DNA of 64,000 nt from Perilla frutescens. Its lineage: Eukaryota; Streptophyta; Magnoliopsida; Lamiales; Lamiaceae. The notes under the pieces are model-generated. The model did no database searches. It saw nothing but the letters and a program-made list of their open reading frames with translations, and had not been told where the DNA came from. The stretch is from positions 49,274,183 to 49,338,182 of the forward strand of contig BRKX01000011.1 of the NCBI GenBank assembly GCA_026008535.1, in the 5' to 3' direction. The stretch's first letter is position 1. Every line of letters begins with the position of its first letter. This document shows positions 48,048 through 60,326 of the stretch, in pieces. A program made the translations under genes and the position numbers.

Positions 48048-49679
48048 TATTTATTATAATTAATATTATTGATAGGTGGCGCGTGTGGACCTAACTTGAT
48101 TCATATATTTTCAAAGTCGAAAAGTCTAAGTCAAGGTTGAGGTGGAGAATTCGATGTGACACATATTATTGTTTATCCTTGTTATGCTTTTATGCAGGTT
48201 CACAATTATTAACCTACGGATTGCAACAATTATCATTGACTGATGAGCTGCATATGTCTTGATATATTAGTCGCGGTCTACCCATATTATAATTTGTTAT
48301 GATTGTAATACTTGGATAATACATTCACCACTGAATCAACAACACTCACCCCAAATTTATTACATTTTTTCAAGTTGATGATTTACTCGGTCGATGTGCT
48401 TGGTGACGTGTGATGATGGTCTATTAAAAAAAATTATTATTTAGCTTCCATTTTATTAATGTTAAATATTTTATATTTTAATAAAATTAAAAAAAGGGAC
48501 GTTCCTTTATTGTTTTTATTATTTTATATTATGAAAATTGGGTTGTGACAAATTAACTTGTATATTAATATTAAGGGAGTCCTATGTGAGATCATTTTAC
48601 GGTTCAAAATTTATAAAAAACGGATCAAGATTCGGATCCAAACAACAATAAAATCATAAATTTGTAATTGGATGAGTTTTTATCCAAACCTTGACCCATT
48701 TTTTATGAATTCTGACAAGTAGAACGGTTTTAAACAAGTTTTTGTTATTAATATTTATGGTTAATTGATCTAAATATCACATACTTTGCAGTAATTTTTA
48801 TTTCGAATATGAATATTAAAACGTAATCCAATAGCACAAACATATATTTTGTGAGTTGTTTAAATGTGATCATCGGGCTAGTACAAGTGTAAGTTGTTAG
48901 GATATATCATATATCATATGCATCTTATTATTAGTTGTTATTTGTAAGGGTATTCTTGTCATTTCTCATTAACCACAGTTCTTTCCTTTTCCTTTTTAGT
49001 TGTATCTTTGCCTTGGACTTGGAGGAAAATATTTTTATAATTTTAATCTTTGTAAGTCTTCTTAGACACTTTGCAATATATCAAGTTCTTTTTCCTTCTC
49101 TTCAATGACTTCTACCATGAATTACTTCTTAGTCTAACCATCAATGTAACTAACAGAATGTTGTTGGACGACAATACCATGTACCGCCCAATGATTATTA
49201 CATCAATTTTAATATTTTACCCCATTTCGATCAATTTCATATTGCAATTTCACGAAAATACAAAGTATGTGTTATTGGTGATATGTTTTAAAATTTGTAT
49301 TAAACTAAAATTAGTGCTAAAAAACACTAAAATTAGTGCTAATCATAATATTTACTCAGACGTACAATTAATTATCTGGGACCAAAAACTCCTATGTTTG
49401 GAATGTCCAAGTAGTTGGTAAACCAAAAATGGCAACAAGAGATAAATTTCCTTAAAATAAGTTGCAAGAACATTTCCTAACTTATTTATTTATTTTATTT
49501 ATTTATTTATTGTCGATCCAACTTATTCTATGCTATGATTGAAAAATGGGACCCAAGAACAGATAGACAATTTTTAAGATGATCGGCTAGCTGCTTCTTG
49601 TTTATATATAAAAAGAATTGGGCAAATTTGGAAAATAAATTATACCAACTTACCAAGTCTCTGCAATAACGGTTGTTCT
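48048..49679. other. Gene-free intergenic DNA
   Basis: AT-rich. An open frame of 116 codons (49071-49421) is rich in Ile, Leu and Phe, has no recognisable domain and is probably chance. Small local repeats of AAAATTAGTGCTAA occur at about 49309-49342. Confidence 0.5.
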
Positions 49680-51045
49680 ATATTTTATTTCACTAAAAAT
49701 ATTACTCGCAAGTGTACGATGTAAATATAGTAAATTATAATGAGCAATGTCGTTTCCACAAAAACTGATAATATAATTCAGTTAAATATCCAATTAATAT
49801 GTTGTTATACTTTATCTAGAGAACCGAATTAAATAGTTATTTCTAATTAACTAAATACTGTAAATTAAATAAATAAATCAAGCAAAGAAATTGGATAAAT
49901 AGATAAAGGACGTCCTAGGGTGTTGCCGTTAAATGGATTTTTCGATTGTCAGATAATTTACTCAACCAATTTAATTCTAAATCTTGTAGGATAATCATTA
50001 ATTTAATCACAGCCCCTCTCTAGAGTAAGTTATGAAAGTAGATTAGTCTCTAATTCTTATTTCTCGATCTCGAATTATTATCTAACTCCAATTGGTACCT
50101 CAGATTTATTCTCCTCACGACCCTTACCAATCTCTCGATCTAGCAAACTCGTGTTATGCTGTTTATGCAATCATAATCCGTTAATTTATTAACTTCTCTA
50201 GAGTGAATAGTAAACTAACTACACAAATGTAAATGCTGATCAATTAATTCACAAAAGACAACAGAAATCAAGGATGCACAAACAAGAAATAAAACGGAAC
50301 AATAAATTACTTTAAATCATAAATCCATAAAACAATCAACAATCGTAGGATCTCTAGAAGTTTAGATACTCATATAGTATTCATAATCCAAAGAAAATAA
50401 ATGTGAATCAATAGTCAACATAATAATCCCGAATGAATAAAGCATAAAATAAAACTTAATCTAGATGGTGCTTCTCGATCTTTGCGGTCTTTTCTCTATC
50501 TTCTCCATGATGTTCTCTGTTCTCTCTATAGGGTAAAAGCTTGTTGAATTTTCGTGCAAAAAAAAAAATCCTTAAATAGTTAGGGGATGGTCCAAGCGTG
50601 AGATGGAAACGAACAGGGCCAAAAGGAAATTCTGCGCAAAAGGTCGTTAAATAGCACGGTTCGTGTAGTACAAAATAGCACGGATCGTGCTAGCTTAACA
50701 CAGATCGTGCAGTTCTTCTACAATCTTCTGCCTCGATTCTTCTATTCAGCACGGAACGTGCAATGTCAAGCACGGTTCGTGCTCACTGCCTGCACTCTCG
50801 GGATACGATTTTCCGACATTTTGTCGTCCCGATTAAGCCTCTACTCGAACCATCAAGTCTTGGAACTTTATTTCACCAATTTCTAATGGTTTCGATCCAA
50901 TTTCGCACAAAATGATCCAAACACTCATCGCGTCCAAACAAGTGAAATCGAGAATAAACTTGGACTAATACACACAGTAAATAATCAGAACAACCCCAAA
51001 ACAAACTCTAAATTAGTGCAAAAACTCAGTTTATCAGTCGTGGTG
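49680..51045. repeat. Unclassified 1.4-kb repeat-like block
   Basis: A block less AT-rich than its flanks, running from ACTCGCAAGTGTACGATG (about 49703) to CAAAAACTCAGTTTATCAG (about 51036). Such sequences recur in plant genomes, as far as I recall, as non-coding LTR-retroelement DNA. Here no LTR pair, coding frame or target duplication could be identified. It contains a cluster of GCACGG-WW-CGTGC palindromes at 50654-50782. Confidence 0.45.
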
Positions 51046-52228
51046 TTCTTTTTTGTTACAAAGAACACTTTCCTCAATATATATTGATTTCCGTATATCA
51101 TATTTAAAATTCAAAATATAAATAATTTGATTATTTTGTTGTACTGTTGAGTTTTAAATAAGTACTCACTTAATAAATTAATAATGTCAATATATAAACT
51201 ATAATATAATACTCAACTGAGTGGAATTGGAATCTACAAAGAATAATGATTGTAGATATGATGATATATATTAATTCTTAATAAAATTTCAAACAAGATA
51301 GGGCCATCATGGTCAACAACTTATTAAACAACAACAACAATCATGCCTATAAATAAATCAGATGCAATTTATTATGCATGATCATAATTGAGGTTCTTGT
51401 ACGCTTCGAAACCGTGTAACTACCCCATAATCAAATGAATATATTAGTAATTAATTAGTCACCTTCAATCTCATTAGTATCTCGAATCAACCAAAAAATA
51501 ATACATAATTTGAGTCAAGCAATAATTTATTATTAGTATTTATTAAAATCATAGAAGAGACAACATTCGACTCATCCAAAGGTATATTATCTACATAAAA
51601 GAAATAATACACCCCCAACATATTACTATGAACTTAAATTATTGCCCAATAAACTCAAAATTATTGTAATCCAATATGCCTCATGTATATTTTATAGATG
51701 TATATATAATTTGTACATCCTATTCCAAAATCATATTTCACAGGTTGTTGCCACATACATATTTAAATATTTTATTTTATTTATATAGCAATGAAACAAA
51801 CTAGGGTGGATAACAGATCGAGTATAGTACCACCTTTCCCGAGTAGATCGGGCAAAACCATTTTGAGCTTTCAATATTTTTGTGTTAGTTTAGCTCTCAA
51901 ATGTTTTATTTCACTTTAGTTCATAATTTAATCAATTTGTTCCATATATAGGGCTATAAATAAGGGAAGCAGTCAAGTAATATATATTCTAGTTCAAATT
52001 TATTTGAGCTATCAAGTTCTGAAATAGTATATACGTTCTTGTTTAGGATTTTATATTGAATCAAGCTCATATAAGTTTCAATAATATCTTTAGACAACCA
52101 AATTTTGCATATCTCTCAAATGATGATGTGGGCGATATCTACTTACATTTTGGAATTTAATCACACTTAACTCCTGAATTAAATAGTTAAGTAATTGATA
52201 TATATTCTAATCAAATTGCATATATATA
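51046..52228. other. AT-rich spacer before the gypsy element
   Basis: No gene, tandem array or terminal repeat seen. Confidence 0.55.
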
Positions 52229-52731
52229 TGTCATGATTCACGAGGATTTGGGTGAAATAGCTGAAGAAATTGATAAAGGTTTGGTCTTTGTGAAAGCTAG
52301 GGATTGCAGCAGTCAATTGAGAATTGAAAAACAAGACAAAGTCGTGCTTTTCAATTCAGAAGAGTTGCTAGAGGAAGTGCAGCTAAAGGAGTAGTTTAAT
52401 CCCCATCATACACGTGGCTATGGGAGAGAATGAATTTCACGCTACCCTTTTATCTTATTAAATTAGCATTATTATTTCCAGTTGTAATTTCAGATTTTAT
52501 GTTATATTTCCGTAAAATTTCTTGTAAGGTTAGGGGACCACTTTTGGGGTTATTTAGGGTTTCCATGAAAAAATGAAAGGCAAGAAATTACTAGCCCAAA
52601 CTCTCGTTTCCTCCTTTCTGTTTCCTCCCCAATTATTCTTTCTTTACAAGCTTTCATTCCCAGAAAAAATAATAACAAAAAAAAAATATAAATTCATCTT
52701 CAGAAAATTACAAAAATAGTAGATCACTACA
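52229..52731 (+). repeat. 5' LTR of the gypsy element (503 bp)
   Basis: It contains near its start the same open frame that forms the end of pol in the 3' LTR, with a stop at 52392-52394. The final part includes a TTTAGGGTTTCC segment and a CT-rich region, the likely R/U5. Confidence 0.96.
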
Positions 52732-52765
52732 ACTGGTATCTCAGAGCCTTCCGATCTCTGGTTAG

Positions 52766-55700
52766 ATGGCTCCAGTTACAAGATTTTCAGATCTGCAAGA
52801 AGCACAAAAAGAATTTGATGAGATTTTGTTATCAGAAACTTTAAAGAGGGAAGCCTTGGAATTGAAGCTGCAAGAGCAAATCACTGGGTTTACCTCATAA
52901 TTTCATGGCAAGTTTGACAATTTAGCAAAAACTTTGGCTTCCATCCAGCTTCAGCTACTGAACAAGGATTCTGGTAAATCTCAAGTTGAAGAAGAATCAA
53001 TATTGGGAGATCCTTCCCCAGTTTGGATGTATGAAGGGAACTCTTCTAGAATTCCACAAAACTCAAGGAACAGAATGATAACAGACTCATCAGGTATCTT
53101 TTCACCCATACCTAAAATAGATTTTCCTAGGTTCGATGGAACTCAACCTAGGAACTGGATACTGAAATGTCAAGGTTATTTTGATTTAATCCCTAATATA
53201 CCTGATCACCAAAAAGTCACTCTAGCTTCTATGCACATGGAGGGTAGGGCTGCTTTGTGGTATCAAAATTTGGCTAAGAAGGGGGTTATGTTCTCATGGG
53301 AGAAATTCTTGGAACTAATTTCAATCCGGTTTGAGGAGTTAAAAGAGGCAAGGGTTATTGTGGAATTTAACAAGCTCAAACATACTGGCTCATATGCTGA
53401 TTATGTTGACAAGTTTGAAGAACTGAAATCTTATATGCTACTTACTAATGATGGGAAAAAGGAATTTTACTGAAGAATATTTTATGGCCAGTTTTGTGAG
53501 TGGCTTAAGTGAAGAGTTGCAGGCTGCCATTAGAATGTTTAAGCCCACCACTCTACAACAAACTATTGAACTCGGTCAAGATCAAATACAATCAACAGAG
53601 GCCATTACCAAGAAGCTTAAGGGACCAGTCAGGTCCTTACCTTTTAATGGCAATCAATTCAGAAAACAGGATAGTGGCTACCCTAATTCTAGGGACTCAC
53701 CGCCAAGAACAACTCCTAATACTACCAGAGCCCCATTTAAACTCCTTACCACTGCTGAAATGACAAAAAGAAAAGAGCAAGGGCTTTGTTACAACTGTGA
53801 TGACCCTTTCACAGTGGGGCATGGATGCAAGCAGCGGATTTCCTATATGATTATGACTGAAGATGAGGAATATTCATATCTGCAGAGTATTGAAGATATA
53901 CAAGAAAGTGAAGAGATACCTCCCGAACCCAACATTGAAGAAGTACAAATTACATTAAGTGCCATTTCTGGAGAAAACAACATCACTACTATGAAGTTGT
54001 TTGGGGTAGTGGGAAAACAAAAGATTATTATATTGATTGACTCTGGGAGCACTTTGAGTTTCATTAATGAATCTACTGTCAAGAGTCTGGGGTGTACATT
54101 GGAGGCTACCAAACCACTGATGGTTAAAGTGGCCAACGGTCAAAGAATGTTTAGCTCCACCAGGGTTAACAATTTCAAGTGGTCAATGCAGCATCACTCA
54201 TTCACTTATTCACCTAGGGTGCTGGCTACAGAGGGTTGTGATTTGATTTTGGGAGGAGATTGGTTGAAGTCTTGTACACTAATTGAACTTGATTATGATA
54301 AGATGACATTCACAGTCACTGTGTCAGGAAAGAAGATTAAGATTCAGGCTATGTGTGGAGAAGGACAGTGCTAGTTTATTTCTGGCCCTGCTTTATACAA
54401 GATGGTGCACTGCTCCCCAGCCCAAGTTGAAGAAATGTTTTGGGTAAAGGTTAAGGAAAACTATGAAAATGATGAACCGGTACTGAATGATTTATTGCAA
54501 GAGTTTGAGGACATATTTAAGGAGCCAGTGGAGTTACCTCCTAAGAGGGGAATAGAGCATTACATTAATCTGAAATCCGGGAGTGCACCTAAACATCAAT
54601 ACCCATATAGGGTTTCTCATGCTCAAAAAGATGAAATAGAGAAAATAGTTGAAGGATTACTGGCAACGGGGGAAATCCAGCCTAGTAGAAGCCCTTTTGC
54701 TTCACCAGTCTTGTTAGTGAAGAAAAAGGATTCCACTTGGAGGATGTGTGTAGACTATAGATACTTGAATAGTCTAACCATCAAGCATGATTATCCAATC
54801 CCATTGATAGATGAACTACTTGATGAGCTTCATGGGTCCAAATTCTTTTCAAAAATTGATTTAAGGTCGGGTTATTTTCAGATTTTGATGGCACCAGAAC
54901 ACAGATATTTGACTGCTTTCAGAACTCATAATGGGCACTATGAGTTCTTGGTCATGCCCTTTGGCCTATGTAATGCTCCCGTCACTTTTCAATCTTTAAT
55001 GAACCAAGTTTTCAGAGAACAATTGAGGAAAAGTGTGCTAGTCTTTTTTGATGATATCTTGATTTATAGCAAGAGTTGGAATGAACATTTAGTCCACCTG
55101 AGGGAGGTTTTGGTACTGTTAAGAGACAATCAACTCTATGCTAAGAAAAGTAAATGCCAGTTTGGACAACAAACTATTTCATATCTAGGGCATATCATAT
55201 CTAAAGAGAGGGTCTCCACAGATCCTGAGAAAATTTCTAGAATGAAGAACTGGCCTGTACCAACAAATCTGAAGCAGCTCAGGGGGTTCCTAGGGCTAAC
55301 TAGTTATTATAGGAAATTTGTGAAAGGGTATGGCTTGATCAGCAGGCCATTGACTGCTCTGCTTAAGAAGGGTGCTTTTACTTGGAATGAGGAGGCGAAT
55401 GCTGCATTCAATGAACTAAAGAGAGCTATGACTTCTACACCTGTGTTAGCTCTGCCAGATTTCTCCATTCCCTTTACACTGGAAACAGATGCATGTGGGA
55501 ATGGGATTGGGGCAGTACTCATGCAAAGGTCTAGGCCAATAGCCTACCTTAGCAAAATGTTGAACCTAAAACACTAAGGGTTGTCTGTTTATGAAAAGGA
55601 GTTTTTGGCAATACTCCTGGTTGTACAAAAATGGAAGTGTTACCTAATGGGGTACAAGTTTATAATCAAGACTGACCAGCAGTCTTTGAAATATTTGCTG

Positions 55701-57488
55701 GATCAGAGGATTACCACACCTCTACAGCAGAAATGGATTCCCAAGCTTTTGGGCTTGGACTACGAAATACAATATAAGAAGGGGGCGGAGAACAAAGTGG
55801 CGGATGCTTTATCAAGAAGGGAGATAGAAAATCAAATTTTTACAGCTATTACCACTATCGTTCCTACTTGGGTACAACAGGTGGTTGATAGTTATGCCAC
55901 AGATAAGCTTCATTCACAGATCATAGAAACCAAGCTCCTAGATTCTAAGTCATATCCTGGTTTTGAGATTTGTGGGGATTTATTGAGATATAAGGGAAGG
56001 ATATCTGTGGGAAATTCCAACTCTCTAAGAGAATCAATATTTAAAGAAGTGCACGACTCTCCATATGGGGGACATTCGGGAATTCTGGGTACATATAAGA
56101 GATTGACAAGAAGTTTCTACTGGCCACACATGAAAAAAGATGTTATTAATTGGGTGAATTCTTGTGACATTTGTAGCAAAAGTAAGGGAGACAGGGGTGG
56201 GTATCCTGGACTACTTCAACCTCTACCAGTCCCAGACCAAGCATGGACACATATTTCTATGGACTTCATTGAGGGACTACCTAAGTCACAAGGCAAGAGT
56301 GTCATCCTAGTCATTATTGACAGATACACTAAATATGGACATTTTATTGCTCTTAGCCACCCCTACTCTGCTGCCACAATAGCTCAAGTATATCTGGATC
56401 ATGTATACAAGCTCCATGGGCAACCGAGTAGCATTGTGACTGATAGAGACCCCATTTTCACCAGCTCATTTTGGAAGGAGTTGATCAAACTAATGGGGAC
56501 TAGTTTGGATTTTACATCAGCATATCACCCCCAGTCTGATGGCCAGACTGAGAGGCTAAATCAGTGCCTAGAGACATATTTGAGATGCATGGTTCATGAG
56601 AACCCCAGACAGTGGATGAAGTGGCTATCTTTAGCCGAGTTTTGGTATAACACAAATTACCACACTAGTTTAAAGTTGACACCTTTTGAAGCACTTTATG
56701 GCTACCCTCCCCCTATGTTTTCTCTCGACCCCTATTTACATTCAACCCAAGCAGAAGTCAAAGATCTAATGCTCCAAAGGCAGCAGATTCGACAAGCCTT
56801 AAGAGATAACTTAAGGCAGACCCAAAATCGGATGAAGGTTTATGCAGATGCAAAGAGACAAGAAAGAGAGTTCCAGGTAGAGGATAGAGTCTACCTGAAA
56901 TTACAGCCCTTCCGCCAAAATTCGGTACATCTACGAAGAAATCTGAAACTGTCAGCAAAATACTATGGGCCTTATGCTATACTGGAGAGGATTGGCAATG
57001 TAGCTTACCGGCTAGATCTCCCTCCAACCTCAAAGATACACCCAGTCTTCCATGTTTCACTGCTCAAGAGAGTCATCAATCCTTCGGCGAAAATGGCTCC
57101 AGATCTACCTCAGGTCGAACAAGATGGCACTTTCATGATTTTGCTGTCTGAAACGGTTGACCGCCGGGTGAAGTTTCGGCACGGAAAGAAAATTGCTCAA
57201 ATCCTAGTGAAGTGGGGGGATGAGTATACCAGTGACATTAGGTGGATAAATGAGAAGAACGCCTCGCGAAAGATTGCAGCTTTCGATCCTTGTGGGCAAG
57301 GATCGCAAAAAGGGGAAGGTATTGTCATGATTCACGAGGATTTGGGTGAAATAGCTGAAGAAATTGATAAAGGTTTGGTCTTTGTGAAAGCTAGGGATTG
57401 CAGCAGTCAATTGAGAATTGAAAAACAAGACAAAGTCGTGCTTTTCAATTCAGAAGAGTTGCTAGAGGAAGTGCAGCTAAAGGAGTAG
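52766..57488 (+). pseudogene. Gypsy gag-pol frame with three stops and one frameshift
   Basis: The start ATG is at 52766, shortly after the primer-binding site. Order: gag capsid region; zinc knuckle CYNCDDPFTVGHGC (near 53787); aspartic protease with DSGST (near 54041); reverse transcriptase with VDYRYLN and the catalytic FDDIL (near 55050); RNase H with TDAC and TDQQSLKYLL; integrase with an HHCC region (near 56050-56180) and DDE residues (MDFIEG, TDRDPIF, a later E); and a C-terminal IHPVFHVSLL and ILVKW tail. Breaks: TAA at 52898-52900 in gag, a one-base shift in the A-run near 53455, TAG at 54372-54374 between protease and reverse transcriptase, and TAA at 55575-55577 in RNase H just before GLSVYEKE. 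The final frame is open from 55578 to 57488 and ends inside the 3' LTR. Confidence 0.95.
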
Positions 57489-57826
57489 TTTAATCCCCAT
57501 CATACACGTGGCTATGGGAGAGAATGAATTTCATGCTACCCTTTTATCTTATTAAATTAACATTATTATTTCCAGTTGTAATTTCAGATTTTATGTTATA
57601 TTTCCGTAAAATTTCTTGTAAGGTTAGGGGACCACTTTTGGGGTTATTTAGGGTTTCCATGAAAAAATGAAAGGCAAGAAATTACTAGCCCAAACTCTCG
57701 TTTCCTCCTTTCTGTTTCCTCCCCAATTATTCTTTCTTTACAAGCTTTCATTCCCAGAAAAAATAATAACAAAAAAAAAAATATAAATTCATCTTCAGAA
57801 AATTACAAAAATAGTAGATCACTACA
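57323..57826 (+). repeat. 3' LTR of the gypsy element (504 bp)
   Basis: It begins TGTCATGATT after the purine tract. Its first 166 bp encode the last 54 residues of pol. Confidence 0.96.
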
Positions 57827-57911
57827 ATATATATATAGTCTAGATTTCTCATACAATACTCTCAAATATAATATTCCTCAATACGAGCCTAGCTAATTAA
57901 ACCATCTAAAA

Positions 57912-58309
57912 TAGGGGGGTGTAAGTGAGTCGAGCCTACTCGTTGGCTACTTGGGATCAACTAGGTGAAAGCTCGAAATCGACTCGAGGTTTGTCGAGTC
58001 GAGCTACTCGAGTAGTTACCGAGCTCGAGCTCCATAATAGTGAGCTCGACAGGCTCGCGCGCCTTATTGAGCTTAATCGAGCTTCAGTGCAATCACAAAT
58101 TTACCCTTAATAATCTAATTATTTACATATATATAATTAATAATTAAATTACATTTATTTAAAATTAAACAAATACAATTTTTATTTATTATTTATACAT
58201 AATCGAGTCGAGCTCGAACTTGTCGAGTTTGCTATTGAGTCAAGTTTCGAGTTTTTCTCATTGAACATGAGCTCGATAAGATTATTACTCGACTCGATTA
58301 CACCCCTAA
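57912..58309. mobile_element. hAT-like MITE rich in GAGCTCGA words, about 398 bp
   Basis: The ends TAGGGGGGTGTAA and TTACACCCCTAA are inverted repeats. TCTAAAA flanks both sides (57905-57911 and 58311-58317), extendable to 8 bp with one mismatch. Inside are many GAGCTCGA, CTCGAGT and GTCGAGTCGAG words in both orientations near each end. There is no transposase. Family inferred from the TSD length. Confidence 0.85.
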
Positions 58310-59264
58310 TTCTAAAATTCTCAAGGTGAAGATGAATAAATAATGCAATTGCGGTCCCACTTTAATTTGGAAATCAAGAAAATTTGGGGAAGTATTAATT
58401 AAAGAACAAAATGATCTGTACCTCCGCCGATATAAGTCATACTCTCATGTTCGGATATTCCACTGGCACCATTAATTGAAATAGAATGAATTAGCTATTG
58501 TCGTTGTTTTGGAAATGATCTAGTATTATATTTTGAGTGATATTACTCGGGAGCGAATGTTTCGAATTCGATCAAAATCCCAGCAACACTGTCTAGGTAT
58601 CACACCTGATTTTTCTCTTTTGTGTGGTTTATGGAATATTTCAGAATTTTACCCAAAATAATTTAATTCATTTGCTCTCGTCATAAAAAAAATACATCTA
58701 ATAAATTCAAATACAAGAATGTGTTGACGTGAATATAAAGTAGCAAACAAATTTAAATAAAAGATTTGAAGATCCATTTGCTCTCATCTCAAATACATAA
58801 TCTCTTGTAAAAAGTTTGACATGAAAAAGATATAGATGACGTACGCCACTTATATATGTATTATTGAGAGAGACAAATCTTAAGGAATATTAGGATTGTC
58901 TGGGTCTATATATTTTACTAAAGTCTTGAGAGATTTGATATAGAAAATTGTCACCATTGATCGGCTCTATTCATGTACGTGTTTATTTTTTATAACAAAA
59001 AATAAAAATTATCCAATTTGTTCAAGAAATAGCCGAAATCATTAAAACATGGCTTTAATTTGACACACTTTCTTTCATTTCAGCTTTTGAATGTGTGTTT
59101 CCCAGCCGCATTTAAGAGGATTAAACACAAATAAATTCAAAATTGGACTCCTCCCACCACCTTCTCGTAAAAATGACGAAGACCTTCTAGTAAAAATAAA
59201 TGAAGTCACTGAATTTGATGATAATTGAACTACATAAAACGACCCAACTTCAAACCTAAAAATG

Positions 59265-59299
<35 letters not shown>

Positions 59300-60120
59300 G
59301 AAAGAAATATCCAAATATAGCCTGAAAATTCATTCGGAAGTAACACATGATATGTGAGAAAATCTTGCATATATAAATACTTAGTTAAATAAAAAATCAA
59401 ATAAACGTGTACTTTTTAATACTAGATAAAAAACTCATATTAATGTTTTGATGAAAATATTTATGAATGAAGATGTATTTTAGTTGTAATGAATTTGTCG
59501 TACAATGTCTGGGCCCTCGCCCCATCCCCATCCCACCGCGTAAAACACGTGTATCAGATCCTCAACACAAATATTATTTTTATTTTTATTTGGAGTCACT
59601 CTTCACATATATTTTTTTTCATTATACAATAAGCTTTATTTTGTCCGCTGCATTATTGGGATCGTAATTTTTTGGCTGCAACGAACATTGCTATCACTGC
59701 TCACTTCTCCGAAGCTTCCAATAAATTATTCTCTTCGTAACTGTTAAACTATGTTTCTGTTTGTGGATTAAATTCTTCTTGCACTAGTTCTTGCTGAATC
59801 ATAAATCTTGAAGCTGCAGAGGTCGGCCTCATTCGAATCAAATTCGCAAATTTGAAGTATATCTCTAATTCTCTCATATCCCACTTGCAGTATTTGGTGA
59901 TATTCTTTCTTGGACTGTCTCAAGCAAGATTTATATTTGTATATAGGGGTGTGTGTGTGTGTGTGTGTGTATTCTTCATTTGAAGTGATTCGATTACTTG
60001 ATTCTGAATCTTGCTCCAGTTCCAAGAATTTTGAGTATTGTTTGAGGTTGTGATTCTTGATTAAGAGATTTCTTGAGTTTTTGTTTGGGGTTGGGATTCT
60101 TGATTAAGTTCTGGAAGTGG

Positions 60121-60266
60121 GTAAGAGATTTCTTGAGTTTTGTTTTGACTGACATGGTAAAGGCGAGAGCTTTTCTGCTTATTCAGATTTATGGTGGCCA
60201 TTAATTAAGTCGAATTGGGAATATTTTACACCAGATGCTGGTTTTGTGCTTGTGATCTTTTGCTGG

Positions 60267-60326
<60 letters not shown>

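Larger units (their letters stand above)
52229..57826 (+). mobile_element. Young Ty3/gypsy (chromovirus-like) LTR retrotransposon, 5.6 kb
   Basis: LTRs at 52229-52731 and 57323-57826, TGTCATGATT to CACTACA, differ by two substitutions and one A in a poly-A run. ATATA flanks both sides, although in an AT-rich context. The primer-binding site TGGTATCTCAGAGCC (52734-52748) resembles the tRNA-iMet type with two extra bases. The polypurine tract AAAAAGGGGAAGG precedes the 3' LTR. Gag, protease, reverse transcriptase, RNase H and integrase occur in Ty3 order with an ILVKW chromodomain-like C-terminus, so the element is probably a chromovirus; the size suits a small clade such as Reina (inferred). 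Confidence 0.96.

Noticed and set aside
49071..49421. 116-codon plus-strand open frame
   Set aside because: Hydrophobic AT-driven composition, no homologous motif, no promoter or splice context.
50654..50782. CRISPR-like array
   Set aside because: The repeated words are short palindromes with irregular spacing in plant nuclear DNA; no direct-repeat/spacer regularity and no cas genes.
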